A DNA stretch of 64,000 bases from Guyanagaster necrorhizus (Eukaryota; Basidiomycota; Agaricomycetes; Agaricales; Physalacriaceae), in contig NW_025064896.1 of NCBI RefSeq assembly GCF_019112545.1, positions 377,309 through 441,308 of the forward strand. The letters are read 5' to 3'. Shown here piece by piece: positions 1-10,490 of the stretch. Both the position numbers and the translations under genes were made by a program. How positions within the stretch are numbered: the first letter of the stretch is position 1; each line of letters begins with the position of its first letter. Below the pieces are notes generated by a model, which saw only the letters and a list, made by a program, of their open reading frames with translations, was not told the origin of the DNA and made no database searches.

Positions 1-1703
1 CCGGTAGAGGCTGAATATGTGTTCCTACTGCCTTCGGTCCTGCGTGCGCTAGCTATGTCACTTACTGTTCAGTCCATGCGGGATAGGATGTTCACTCCGT
101 CGTCTCATCTTTACGCCATTTCACCGCAGCTGTTGACTGTCGCTATGACAGCCCCGTCGTCTCAAGAACGTCACAATTATCAGCGCTTGGAGACGCTAGG
201 AGATACGGTGCTGAAGTACCTGGTCAGCATACAGCTTCTATCGCAACACCCACTGTGGCACGAAGGATACCTGACGAGGCGGAAGGACCATGCCGTTGCG
301 AACGTTAGACTGGCGAATGAGAACATATCTAGAGAAATGTTCAGATGGATTATCCGAGGTTGGTTCGAAGCCATATGACAGTCTGCTATATTGACTTGTT
401 TACGTTTAGATCTGTTCCTTAGCAAGAAGTGGAAGCCAGCGTATATGCATTCCAACAAAACTATCCGCGAGAATCAAGTAGCTGGGGTCGTTGCAACCGT
501 TCCCAGGAAGAACGAGGTCAAGAAAAAGCGGGCAAAAAAGGTTGCGGGAGCGCTCTCCACGAAAGGTATGGACATTGTGCCGTGTAGCTTCATGCTTTAA
601 TCTGTAATTCATGTTATTCAGTACTGGCGGATGTTGTCGAATCCACGATCGGCGCTGCGTATCTGCATGGAGGGTTCGAACTGGGCTATGAATGTACCAA
701 GTTCTTCTGTCTAGACCTTACCTGGCAACCAACTGCGGAGCGCATCTCGTCCTTGATTGAAAGGGTCAGTGTAATCGAACCCGAAGTCAGAAAGCGCATC
801 GACTTGCCGGAGAAGGTCATGTCCCAAGTGGAATCCATGCTGGGCTACGAGTTTAGACACAAGCTCATCCTTCTCGAAGCCCTCACACACCCGAGTCATC
901 AGCAGGACTTCGGCACGATCTCTTATGAACGTATGGAATTCCTCGGTGACGCCGTCATGGACATGGTGGTCACGGATTATCTATATCGTGCAGAAGGCAA
1001 GCAGTACAGTCCTGGGCATATGCACCTTCGGAAATCGGCTGTCGTGAACGGGCATGTTCTGGCCTACCTATGCTTGAAGTGTTCTGTGAAGGTTTGCAGC
1101 TATATGCCTCGGCCCACAGAATCGAGGGCTCAGATCCAGCTAGAAGAAGAAGAGGAGGACATATATCTGTGGAAGTGCCTGTTGCATGCCAGTCCTCGTG
1201 TTCTCGAGGATCAGCGTGTCACGTTTGACAGGTTTCAGAGGCTTTCGGATGTAATTGCTGACGGTTTGGAGAATGGGAAGATCTATCCTTGGGCAGCGCT
1301 GACTCGTCTGCAAGCGCCCAAATTCTTCAGTGACATGATCGAGAGTCTCCTCGGCGCCGTATTCCTTGACTCGGAGGGGAACCTGGAGAGGACGCGGGAT
1401 GTTATGCGAACGATTGGTATCTTGCCAATACTGGAGCGCATCGTCAAGGACAGCGTTGATGTGCTTCACCCTGTTTCGCGACTATCGGTCTGGGCTTCAC
1501 GACGAGGACAAAAAGTGAAGTATAAGTTTAGGGAAGAGAAGGGCAACATCGGTTGTGTGATCGAGTTGCATCAAGAGGAGGGAGGGGATGTGAAGGTGTT
1601 GGAGGAAGCACGGGAAACTGACCTTAACAGAGGCCACGTCACAAAGGTGCAAGTTAGATTTGCAGCCGCTGAAAGCGCCATACAACTGTTGCATCTATCC
1701 TAG
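1..1703 (+). CDS. Dicer-like endoribonuclease, C-terminal part (5' truncated by window edge)
   Basis: Dicers cut long dsRNA into small RNAs for silencing. Three exons read as one frame: <1-358, 410-565 and 622-1703. Both introns are short GT-AG introns (51 and 56 bp) and the phases close. Exon 1 holds the RNase IIIa signature (ERHNYQRLETLGDTVLKYL). Exons 2-3 carry the post-IIIa Dicer motif LADVVESTIGAAYLHGG. Exon 3 holds RNase IIIb (YERMEFLGDAVMDMVVTDYL), then an acidic insert and the second half of the domain (FFSDMIESLLGAVFLDSEG). The tail after residue ~480 of the visible part resembles a short dsRNA-binding segment. The acidic residues of both signatures (ExxxxLGDxxL/M) are intact, so no catalytic loss is visible. 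Helicase and PAZ regions lie off the left edge. Family assignment is firm; which Dicer paralogue it is cannot be told. Confidence 0.93.
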
Positions 1704-2093
1704 AAAATATCTCCAGTTCTGCTGCATATAACATCTGCCTTTTCACGTTTCTCCGTCTCTTGTTGATTCTACGGGTCAGCAGCATGTTATTTATCATCAT
1801 AGAATCACAGATTCATACACCATGATTGTGGGTTGCAGCACACTTGCACCATATGCCTTCATGGTTCTCCTGCATTGTGCTGTGATGAATATGTACAGCG
1901 GCCAATTTCGTTCAGATAGTCATTGTACTCGAGTTGGTATACTTGTTGAAGCTGAGTCATCCCTTAACGCGTCATCGAAACACAGATTGAGGGCGGGGAG
2001 GCTTCATGAAAATTATTCAAGTCACCCTGCATGGACAAAGTGAGTCCTCATGATGAGCCCCAACAATCAATTGTCACATAAATACTATTATCA
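1704..2093. other. Convergent intergenic spacer
   Basis: This lies between the stop codons of the Dicer (+) and F-box (-) genes, so it should hold the two 3' UTRs and terminators. A 73-codon open frame at 1822-2043 has no recognisable domain and I do not call it. CpG content looks ordinary, and no repeat or RNA gene is visible. Confidence 0.6.
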
Positions 2094-3692
2094 TCATGTC
2101 TTCCAGTAATTGACGTACAAACCTTGCTTGCGTAGCGGTTCCCACATATCCGAAAGCTTGGGGTTCTGTGGCCTGTCCAAACAGATTTCCCTCAACGCTT
2201 CTGCATCCATACACCGACGAGACGCCACCACAGAAAGAAGGGCTTCATATCCGCTTCTCTCATTTGCAAATGTTGACCTTCGTAAATCAAGGCACCTGAG
2301 CCACGGGACATAACGAAAAATCTGATCTGAGTCTGGCCCAGTACTCAAGCCCAGTCTCTGCATTAAGATACCAGAAATTCGAAACGCATGGATGGATAAT
2401 GTTTCTAGCTGCGTGAGGCTTTCTAGGAAGATGCAAAAAGCAACAACATCCTCGTGGTGGTTCAGTCGACAAGTCAACTCCAATGTCGTGATATGAACAA
2501 GGTGGTGTTGAATGGGAAAGGATGGGGCTTCTGTCGGGAACGACATGCGCAGTTTTCTGAGAGAAGGCAGAACAAGATTCTCGAGCATCTGTGCGACACT
2601 ACCAGGCTTGTCATGAAAAAACTCATCAACATCAAGACTTTGTACATGGCCAAGCGTGACGGGACTGCGTATGTCCATATTAGACTTTTTGCATAATAGG
2701 ACAAGATCCTGGACGTTCGGCAAATGCGTCAACGCAGATACTTGTTCACGGAAGGATCCATCGAAGGCTGAATAGGATTTCACGCTGGCACCGGGGAAGT
2801 GACTGAAAACGAGGAAGGGCTGAGGGATGTCACTCGTGAAGGTGCGAATGTTGTGTGCCATTGCGAAAGTGTCCAATCCCAGCTCCATGGGGCCCATAAG
2901 GCTGACTTGTAGCCGCTCCAACCGACCGAAGAATGATCCACATGCAGATAACGAACGGAATGATTTCGAAGGTAAGGAAAAGAAGGCGTCTGTCCACCGA
3001 GATGAAGTTGGTAGCAAAGCCTGGAAGATAGGGTTTGCAGATATATCCCACCGGCTCCGTAGACGGATTCGAAGAGGAAAACCACAACTCCTTTCAAGAA
3101 ATAGCCCAAGCCTGAAGAGGCGCTTTGAGTAGAAATCCTGTGCTTTGCATAGGGAGCCGAAATCAATGTCGACGCAGGACCATAAACCTGGCGAACCCAA
3201 AGCAACGTCTCTCCACCTACAACAAACCTGTGCTAACGACCAAGGTGCTCGTCGCACAGGGTTCAAGCAGTCGAAGCCCTCTCGGGGCCCGAATGAATAA
3301 TCATCATTGTCAGAATCGCCATTCTGATCGGCCAAACACTGCTGAAATATCTTCGTAAGGCAATCCGTATTAAGGATACGGTATTGACGAAGAATTTTGG
3401 TAGTATCAGCTGTGTTAGACTCGGCGATTCTTCTCTGATTCTTCAAAAAATCCAACAGACGCTGGGTAGCCTCTATTTTGCTCTGCAACGCCTTTGTCGC
3501 ATCCTGGCTAGCTTTCAGGGAGCACATGAACTCCCTTCTTTCCGAGTCAAGCGGACCATCGTTGGATCGAAGGAGCGAGGATATGCGAGGAGATTCCATA
3601 CGTTGCAACGTATGCTCAGGAAGGAAAGGGACGAACCCTGGATCAAAGTTGGAGGAGTCGGTTGGAACAGAAAACATGACTACTGAAGACAA
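2094..3692 (-). CDS. F-box-like domain protein
   Basis: A single 532-residue open frame with no intron needed. Residues ~60-100 form a predicted coiled coil (KASQDATKALQSKIEATQRL). They are followed at ~105-175 by an F-box-like core: ILNTDCLTKIFQQCL, then APWSLAQVCCRWRDVALGSP and GLWSCVDIDF. This coiled-coil plus F-box arrangement with the W-x-L-x-x-V-C-x-x-W-R-x-x-A pattern is a large expanded family in mushroom-forming fungi. The C-terminal ~300 residues have leucine-spaced segments (HIRTFTSDIPQ, LRKLRMSF, LETLSIHAF) like degenerate leucine-rich repeats. By family knowledge it would act as a substrate receptor of an SCF ubiquitin ligase; the substrate is unknown. The start at 3692 (MSSVVMFSVPTD) is the first in-frame ATG. 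It converges with Dicer. Confidence 0.8.
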   Translation of the reverse strand: MSSVVMFSVPTDSSNFDPGFVPFLPEHTLQRMESPRISSLLRSNDGPLDSERREFMCSLKASQDATKALQSKIEATQRLLDFLKNQRRIAESNTADTTKILRQYRILNTDCLTKIFQQCLADQNGDSDNDDYSFGPREGFDCLNPVRRAPWSLAQVCCRWRDVALGSPGLWSCVDIDFGSLCKAQDFYSKRLFRLGLFLERSCGFPLRIRLRSRWDISANPIFQALLPTSSRWTDAFFSLPSKSFRSLSACGSFFGRLERLQVSLMGPMELGLDTFAMAHNIRTFTSDIPQPFLVFSHFPGASVKSYSAFDGSFREQVSALTHLPNVQDLVLLCKKSNMDIRSPVTLGHVQSLDVDEFFHDKPGSVAQMLENLVLPSLRKLRMSFPTEAPSFPIQHHLVHITTLELTCRLNHHEDVVAFCIFLESLTQLETLSIHAFRISGILMQRLGLSTGPDSDQIFRYVPWLRCLDLRRSTFANERSGYEALLSVVASRRCMDAEALREICLDRPQNPKLSDMWEPLRKQGLYVNYWKT

Positions 3693-5191
3693 TGGTAAGC
3701 TGACTGAAAGCTGGTATCAAGAAAATACCCTCACGTTCGAGTCTTTTCAGCGCTGCAGAGAAAGAAAGGGAGCGAACAGTTGACCGACAACAGCATCATG
3801 CGACCGTTTATGTAAAGGCTAGACGCCTGGGAAACTCCGGTGCCTATCTGTCTCAGTCTGCTTCAAGAGTCGGTGATATTGGTTAATTTACCAAAGGAAC
3901 AAATAGTAAAAAATCCAATGCCAAAAGCTGCGAAGAGCTATGTAACATTACATGGTCGGTCCTTGGACCACGGTATACTCTTAGGCGGTAGAGATGTCTA
4001 TATCCTACTACCACGCAGACCTTGAAGTTTGGACTCCCCGCACATGAGCCAAACAGAAGCATTCAAAAACAGAACAAGGCGAGAAAAAGAAAAAACTGAA
4101 CGTCATAAAGTGACTGAGAGTCACGCCACTGTCACCAATGCGCGGGATGCAGTGTCGGCATACAGTCACATCAACAGAAAACGTTCACGACAGCTGCATA
4201 TGCTCATGGTAAAATGTCAAGGCTGTCGATTATAGGTGTGATAGCCTACTCTCCAGTTGAGCATCATGTCGACGGTCTGTGAGTCATTCAAAAAAGAGTG
4301 TTTCCTTAGCTACGTGCCATATTTTCCGGTACACAGAGAGCATATAGGAAGAAGCAAACAATAGCGAGAACTTGATTTGATGATGGTAAGACGAATGAAG
4401 ATTCGAGCTGGAAAGAGAACCGAGAAGATACCTTCATGAGGTTCGGGTGCTCGTTTTTGATACACGAATGAATTCAAGGATAGTCAGTAGTGCATAGACA
4501 AGTTATGTCAAGCGAAACAGACAAACCAGCGCGCCCCACCAGATTGTCTCACGCCGCAAACGCGCCTCCTTGCAGTTATTGCCCCTGAGTTACTAGTAAG
4601 TACAGATTTGCTCGATGCCATACGTGCGAACAATCTGACCATACATTCTAAAATTCCTTGATAAAGAACGTCAAGGTTTGGGTTGCATTACATCTAGAGA
4701 CCGCTTGCTGTCGCACCGTCAAAGAAACGTTCTGAATAGGGAGTCGGCTTGTATAGTAGATGATATACCAATGACCAATGAGATGTACCATAAATTATTT
4801 CTTGCCACTGTTCTTCTGCGCCTCTTCGTGTTCAAGCCTGTCCTGTTTTTTAAAGGTTTCAATGACGGCCTTGCCTGTTCAACATCGTCGATATCCTAGG
4901 GCCTGTACGAGTACATGAAGTTGTTATATCCACTATAAGAGCGCATATATCAAGCATTGGTACTACGGGAGGCTCGCTACGCACCCGAAAGACCTGTAAT
5001 ACGAATTGTTCGGTTTTCGCTGGTATTTGGAGCCAGACTGGTCACTGTCTCCAGACATATCTGCGTAAAATGAGGATATATGCGTTCGTAGAGGTAGAGA
5101 CGCGTACTTGAGGATGTATGCAGATAGTAGGAAAGTAAGGCGGGATGGACCCGGCAAAGTCCGGACCAATTACTAGCTGTCAAACGCTGCA
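3693..5191. other. Divergent intergenic region, no gene recognised
   Basis: About 1.5 kb between the F-box gene (-) and the aminotransferase gene (+), which are transcribed away from each other, so both promoters should lie here. Open frames of 60-73 codons on both strands lack homology I can recognise and have no plausible exon partners. CpG is present at a normal level. No tandem repeat or tRNA was seen. Confidence 0.5.
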
Positions 5192-7319
5192 ATGTTTCAA
5201 AAGGGTACTCTGACTCGTACCACCACTATGTATCGCCTGGGTACCTCTTTTTCGCGTCCCTCGGCACGGGCCATCTCACTCCACGGCGCTGCAGCTGCTA
5301 CGCAAGTGCCCATATCCCTGTCTTGCCTGTCTTGCCTGTCTTCTGAACCCCAACTTACAGCCGGTACAATACTCGAGGTCTGTCGACCGAGTCGCTGCAG
5401 GCATTTGGCGAGAAGCATGTTACGCGAGGTCTGGGACGGATAACGGAGGGTGTGGTGGCCCAAGGACGGGGTTCCTATGTCGACTTTCATGACGGACGAC
5501 ATATGCTGGATTTCACCAGTGGTATCGGTGTAACTAATCTGGGTACGTGCTTGCTTGTCCTGGAACTTTGAGGTGTGCTGAATCTAGCAATAGGGCATTG
5601 TCATCCAAAAGTCAGCAAGGCTGCCGCAGACCAGTGCATGAATATTGTTCATGCGCAGGTATGCACTTCGAGTTCTCATTCCTGCTTTTGTGATCTCAAG
5701 CTTTCGTAGTGCGGCACTGCTTTCCACGAACCTTATCTGCAGCTTATCGAGAGACTCCTTCCACTCATGCCTCATCCCTCGCTCAATTCATTCTTCTTTT
5801 GGAACTCTGGTTCTGAGGCTATTGAATGCGCAATAAAAATGGCCAGAATTGCAACTGGTCGTCCCAATATCATTTCTATGCAAGGTGAGCTCATACCTTG
5901 GTTACACTCCCGGCAAGGTACTGTTTCGGGTCAGACAAAAACCTGGGAAAATGGGTAAATAACAGATCAAATTCTGAGCAAGGCTTTGAACCACAGCAAA
6001 ATGAGCTGGGGTTTTCTCTAATGGTAAAACCGACGTATTTTGCTGTGGTAAAAGCCTGAGTCAAAATGTCGTCTGTATTCTAATCGTTTCCCTTACATTT
6101 TGACCGGCGCGAGTTAGTCGCCTGCCAGGAGTGGCCGGCCTTGACCTGTGGACATTGCTTATGCATCATCAGGTGGCTATCATGGAAGGACGTTCGGTGC
6201 AATGGCCGTAACGCGAAGCAAGACCATTTACTCAGAAGGAGTTGCGCCCCTTATGGTAACGCATGCCATTTGCCAGATTCCCATATTCGCTAACCCCCGT
6301 ACTGCTAGCCAGGAACGTTTTCAATCCCCTTCCCGTACTGGCACCAATTTGGAGCCTCATCAACGATTTCCGAGTCTGAACTGACTGCGAAATCGCTCTA
6401 CCAGCTTGAAATCCTGCTTGCGCAGCAAACAGCACCTCGTGACACAGCGGCTCTGATCATCGAGCCGGTTCTCGGCGAGGGTGGATATGTTCCTGCTCCC
6501 AACGTGTTTTTGCAGGGTCTACGGGAGATATGCGACAAGCATGGCATCTTGTTAATCATCGACGAGGTTCAGAGCGGGTTCTGCAGGACAGGAACGTGGT
6601 TCGCCATAGAGCCTAGCGGTGTTCAACCAGATATCCTCGTTTCTGCAAAGGCAAGTATAATCTGCACGTTTGGTGGCTTTTTCTCATGGTTGCAACCAGG
6701 GCCTGGCCAATGGTTTCCCACTCAGTGCCATCATCAGCCGAAAAGATATCACAGATCTTCTCAAGCCCGGATCGATGGTAGGTAACTCGATCTTGCTTTT
6801 GCGTACATCAGTTCTCAAGTAACGTAGGGAGGAACCTATGCTGGCAATGCTGTATCTTGTGCTGCTGCTGTGGCCGTCGCCGACGCTATGAAGGAGGAAA
6901 ATATTCTGGATAACGTGAAAGAACGGTATCGTCAATTTTTTCTGTTTGAGTCTCTCAGATTACTCAACTGTATCCTTCCTAGGTCAAAGCAAATCTTCGC
7001 TGAACTGAACAATTTGAAAGATGATCCTGAGGTTGCACCTTATATTCTGGATGTTCGTGGACGAGGCTTGATGGTCGCCATCGAGTTTGTCTCGTCTGCC
7101 TCTGCGGGCAGCAAATACGATGTCGTGGCTTCCGAGACCGAGAATGTGGGGCTAGCTGGGCGTGTCGCCAAGAAGTGTATTGAGAAGGGCATGCTGATAC
7201 TGACGACGAGTATGTATGAAGTAGTTAGGTTTATTCCGCCACTCAACATTAGCGAGGAGGAAATGGCCGAGGGGTGCAGGATATTTGCAGAGGCTGTAAG
7301 AGAGGTTGTCAAGGCGTGA
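5192..7319 (+). CDS. Class III PLP-dependent aminotransferase (4-aminobutyrate aminotransferase-like)
   Basis: Transfers an amino group from GABA or a similar omega-amino acid to a keto acid, using PLP. I join nine exons: 5192-5305, 5401-5542, 5594-5658, 5710-5884, 6173-6255, 6309-6650, 6700-6777, 6828-6925 and 6983-7319. They total 1434 nt, in frame, giving 477 residues, the usual size for the family. Landmarks in order are [42 protein letters not shown] (PLP phosphate), [52 protein letters not shown] (the AK lysine should bind PLP), [13 protein letters not shown] and [15 protein letters not shown]. The intron after 6650 is GC-AG. The start (5192 or the in-frame ATG at 5228) and the exon 1/2 junction are least certain, because exonic-looking sequence just upstream of 5401 would need another phase. 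The N-terminus is Ser/Arg-rich and could be a mitochondrial presequence. Confidence 0.88.
5981..6057. repeat. Imperfect hairpin inside an oversized intron
   Basis: The fourth intron of the aminotransferase (5885-6172) is 288 bp, five times its neighbours. It contains two arms, AGGCTTTgaaCCACAGCAAAAT and its near reverse complement ATTTTGCTGTGGTaaAAGCCT, around a loop that itself has GGTTTT/AAAACC pairing. This looks like a small MITE-like insertion or a structured intron element. No flanking duplication was established. Confidence 0.5.
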
Positions 7320-7396
7320 TCTAAATCTGGAAGCATGTATGGATATAACCAATCATAAAAACGCAGGATTTCAATCTGTTGTACAAAAATAGCTTT

Positions 7397-9478
7397 TCAA
7401 AGTATCTCATCGATTAAAGATGCAACCTTTTCACTTCTTGGTCTGATAGTGCACTTGAATACTGGTGTATCACTGAGCATCATGAGTGAATAGCACAAGA
7501 CTGGATAGTAAAGTTTTACCTTATAGCCCCTGTCAGCTGGGCTGGGTCCGCCTTCAATGGAACGCCATACATATCGACTGCGTTCGTTATATTGAATACC
7601 GCAAGAGTCCTTGCCATAGTCAGAAATACAGAGGCTTCTGCTAAGAAGCGACCTGGGAATCGTTGAGCGAATGCCGCGCCATCCTTTACATCCACTCACC
7701 AGGGCAAGCACGCCGACCGAACCCAAATATCAACTCTCGTGGGTCAAGCTGAGGCGAAACGCCCAAAAACCGTGTCGGGTCAAACACGTCAGGATTAGGG
7801 TACAATTCGGGGTCATGACACATTTGCCTAATATCGTCCGGAACAGTGTTTTCAGATCCTGGGATTGGGACTCACAATGTATTGAAAGCGACAATAGATC
7901 CCTTCGGGATGAAATAGCCGTTGTACGTGTCGTCTTCTACAGTGCGGTGGGGGAACCCTGGGGCGAAATTAGCTTCTTTCGCTCGATGATGGAACACGAA
8001 CCTGTAGGCAGGGGCAAGTGCCATCTAAAAACCTCATAGAGCGTAGCAAGGGTGTACGGGAGTAAACCTTGGTCGCGATCTGCGAGAGTAGGTAGCCGGT
8101 TGCTTCCCGTTACCGAGTCGATCTCAGTTTGAACGCGGGCTTGGACATCGGGAAACAGAGCCATCATTTTGAAGAAGACCTTGATGGTGACGACTGTCTG
8201 CCTTCATTATCAGCATCATTGGGAGATAGTAGTAGCAGCGGGAGGATATACAGTATCGAATCCAGCTGCAAATCCATTCAGTGTCTGGTGCCGCAACATG
8301 TCACGGTAATAGTCACACCTCCATAAATCGCAACAGCAGTACACTTGATGGAGTATTCGTCGTCGTTATCTTCGAGGTTTGTGGACACGAACGAGGGTTT
8401 GAAGGTACCCTTTGCCTACGATGATCGGTAAGTGCCTAAGCAGTGAAAGACAGAACGAACCATTTGCTCCTTGACCCAGTGGAAAGGCTCATCGGTCAGC
8501 TCTTCCACTTTTTGCTTCCACTCTTTGGCAAGCCTTTGGAAATTCGCTCCGGGAATCCATCCCGGTACATGTCGCACTATGTAGCTGATTAGCGCATGTC
8601 CAATTGAAAGTCCCATGCGCACAGACTGGTATTTTGTTCACGAGAAACTTGTGCGACGTCATCCGAATGAAATCTTCCGTTATTTGTTTGCACTTTGCGA
8701 GTAAAGGGTCATTTTCGCCGATGGTGTAGCCGTACGCAATTAGAAGGACGATCGAGGCGACTGCGCTGAAACAATAACTAATGAGATAACGAGATGAGCA
8801 ATAGGCAGAGCATGCCCAACGTTTCAATGTGCTGCACGAATATCTCAGGCTCTGCTAAGACCCTCTTCAGGAACTTTCGACTTTGTTCATCTTCAATATA
8901 ATAAAAACGATGAAAAATTTCCATAGTTCCCATTGATTTATGGAAAAGTTTTCGTTGGGTTCGAAAAACTCGGCCATAGCCTAAAATCAGAAGTGTATCT
9001 TTCCATCCACAAAGGATCGGCATCGACATGTAAGGCCTGTCCGAGTATTTAGCTGCCGAACCAAACATGAGGACAAACGGACGAGGCGTCGATGGATGCT
9101 GTGGACGTACCTGATCGACCATCGAGGAGCTCTTTGGCGAGGGGATACGAGTTCAATATGACAATGGTTTGATTCAGTACTGTTGCTGAAGAGATATCCC
9201 CTAGAGAACGGATGAGAATCAGACACGTCTATTAGGCTATAGTTCAACCTACCATATTTCTTCCGCCATTCCGCCCATGCTTCCCATTCACGCTCCATGG
9301 GAACATCGAACATATTGCCAATGATGGGATATCCCTTCGGACCAGGGGGAAAAGGCAGCGAGGAGCTCGATCTTCGTCGTATGATACCGATGATGACCCA
9401 AAGAAACATGCCCAAAGCAAGGAGATTGGTCCCAATATTGAAAGTCGCAGAGATAGCGAAGAGGCTCCCCGGGTTCAT
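7397..9478 (-). CDS. Cytochrome P450 monooxygenase (CYP), one doubtful splice junction
   Basis: Twelve exons on the minus strand, given as plus coordinates from the start: 9478-9253, 9200-9111, 9052-8821, 8765-~8627, 8584-8461, 8415-8319, 8265-8252, 8197-8002, 7957-7876, 7827-7700, 7652-7520 and 7472-7397. Features are an N-terminal membrane anchor (LLALGMFLWVIIG), the proline hinge PFPPGPKGYPIIGN, and a helix I region assembled over exons 6-8 (YGG|AGFDT|TVVTI). Exon 8 carries an ExxR-like YEVFR. The heme loop FGFGRRACPG has its cysteine. The C-terminus ends CTIRPRSEKVASLIDEIL. It is probably ER-bound, and its substrate is unknown. Exon 7 is only 14 nt. The exon 4/5 junction is one base out of phase if GTCTGT at 8626 is the donor. 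An alternative GTTTCT donor at ~8641 restores phase but removes a conserved-looking stretch, so this could be a frameshift. Confidence 0.85.
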
Positions 9479-9959
9479 GACTATCGAAATGCAGGATGGG
9501 AAAAAGACAAGATAACGGCAGTAAAGCATCAGTGGGAACATTCCTCTTGGAGATCGCTTTGACGATAGGATCATTATCGATCATTTGGAGGCTGTGGCGC
9601 CGAAATCTTGACTTTCCAAGGTAACTCGCCCAATTTTCTTTGCTTAAGCCCGTCACGGTCTCCTTCTCCAGCACACTGGAATATGATAAGGCTGGCGTTT
9701 CAAATCGCAAAAATTCAGATGACTAGCGAATTGCAAACATTGATCACTGGTATCATTGTTGAGTGATACAACTGATGGGGGGATCATGAGAACGCCTGTG
9801 CTCCGGAGATCCGGAACGACCTCCGGGCGACTCTGCATAAATTCCTGCGAGATCTGTCCGCACAGGATGCATCTTTCTCATTCTGTAGCACTGGCACGAT
9901 CAAATGAGCGCTCTACTACTGTTTTTATCCTATTGACAGCTCAAAAAGAGGGGGACATG
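9479..9959. other. Upstream region of the P450 gene
   Basis: Contains the probable promoter of the minus-strand P450. The reading frame stays open upstream of the chosen ATG to 9574 (an alternative start with ~32 extra residues), but the anchor-hinge spacing favours the ATG at 9478. No other gene was recognised. Confidence 0.45.
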
Positions 9960-10235
9960 ATGTGGCTGTCCAGTGGGGAACCCTGAATGAAGATCAGTTC
10001 AATGTATAAGTTATACTGTAGGTTTAGAACATGAACTGATGGCAAGGGGTAAGTGTCACCTGGAGACTTTGTAGAGCATGGCACCCATGTACTGAAGTAG
10101 TCCTTTATCATAAGCTGAGAGAGCAGGCGATCACCCCCAAGGCAATTCCAGCCTGCTAGTGAAAGTATGATTTGACCTCAGGAAACAGAGTCATTACTTT
10201 GAAGAAGATCTTGGTTGTGATGACTGTCTGCATGT
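9960..10235 (-). pseudogene. Decayed P450 exon fragment, duplicate of the adjacent P450
   Basis: This segment aligns by eye with exons 8-9 of the neighbouring P450. GGGGAACCCTG recurs at 9974, CTTTGAAGAAGATCTTGG matches the exon 8 start region, and GATGACTGTCTGC matches the exon 8 acceptor (8190-8202). The minus translation recalls TVVTIKVFFKMMALFPDVQ and the region before ExxR, but carries stops and indels. Most differences are C-T or G-A. It ends exactly where a copia LTR begins, so it is a relic of a tandem or dispersed P450 copy that the retroelement block has eaten into. Confidence 0.7.
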
Positions 10236-10490
10236 TTGTTAGCTAGATCATAATATATAAAGAATATATATGAGAACTGTAAATGAGTGGTAAGTAAGAT
10301 ATTAGCAGGCATTGTAAGAGTCAACTACAGCAAGAGTGAAATGACTGAGGTGTGGTAACTACAGTAAGCTTATATAGTGATTGATAGAGACAGGAGGTGA
10401 TATACATATATAGTAAGAAAGAACATGTGATATGTGAAATAACAGAAAAGTGTAATAATAAAAGAGTATAACATATGGATATCCTCCAAT
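10236..10490 (-). mobile_element. Ty1/copia 3' LTR (relic)
   Basis: It lies directly after the copia RNase H end in the minus direction. On the minus strand a purine tract (TAGGGGAG) precedes TATTGGAGGATATCCATATG, typical of copia PPT-LTR junctions with the leading TG mutated to TA. The plus-strand left end is TGTTTGTTAGCTAGATC, against the P450 relic. I could not find the matching 5' LTR in the window. Confidence 0.55.
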
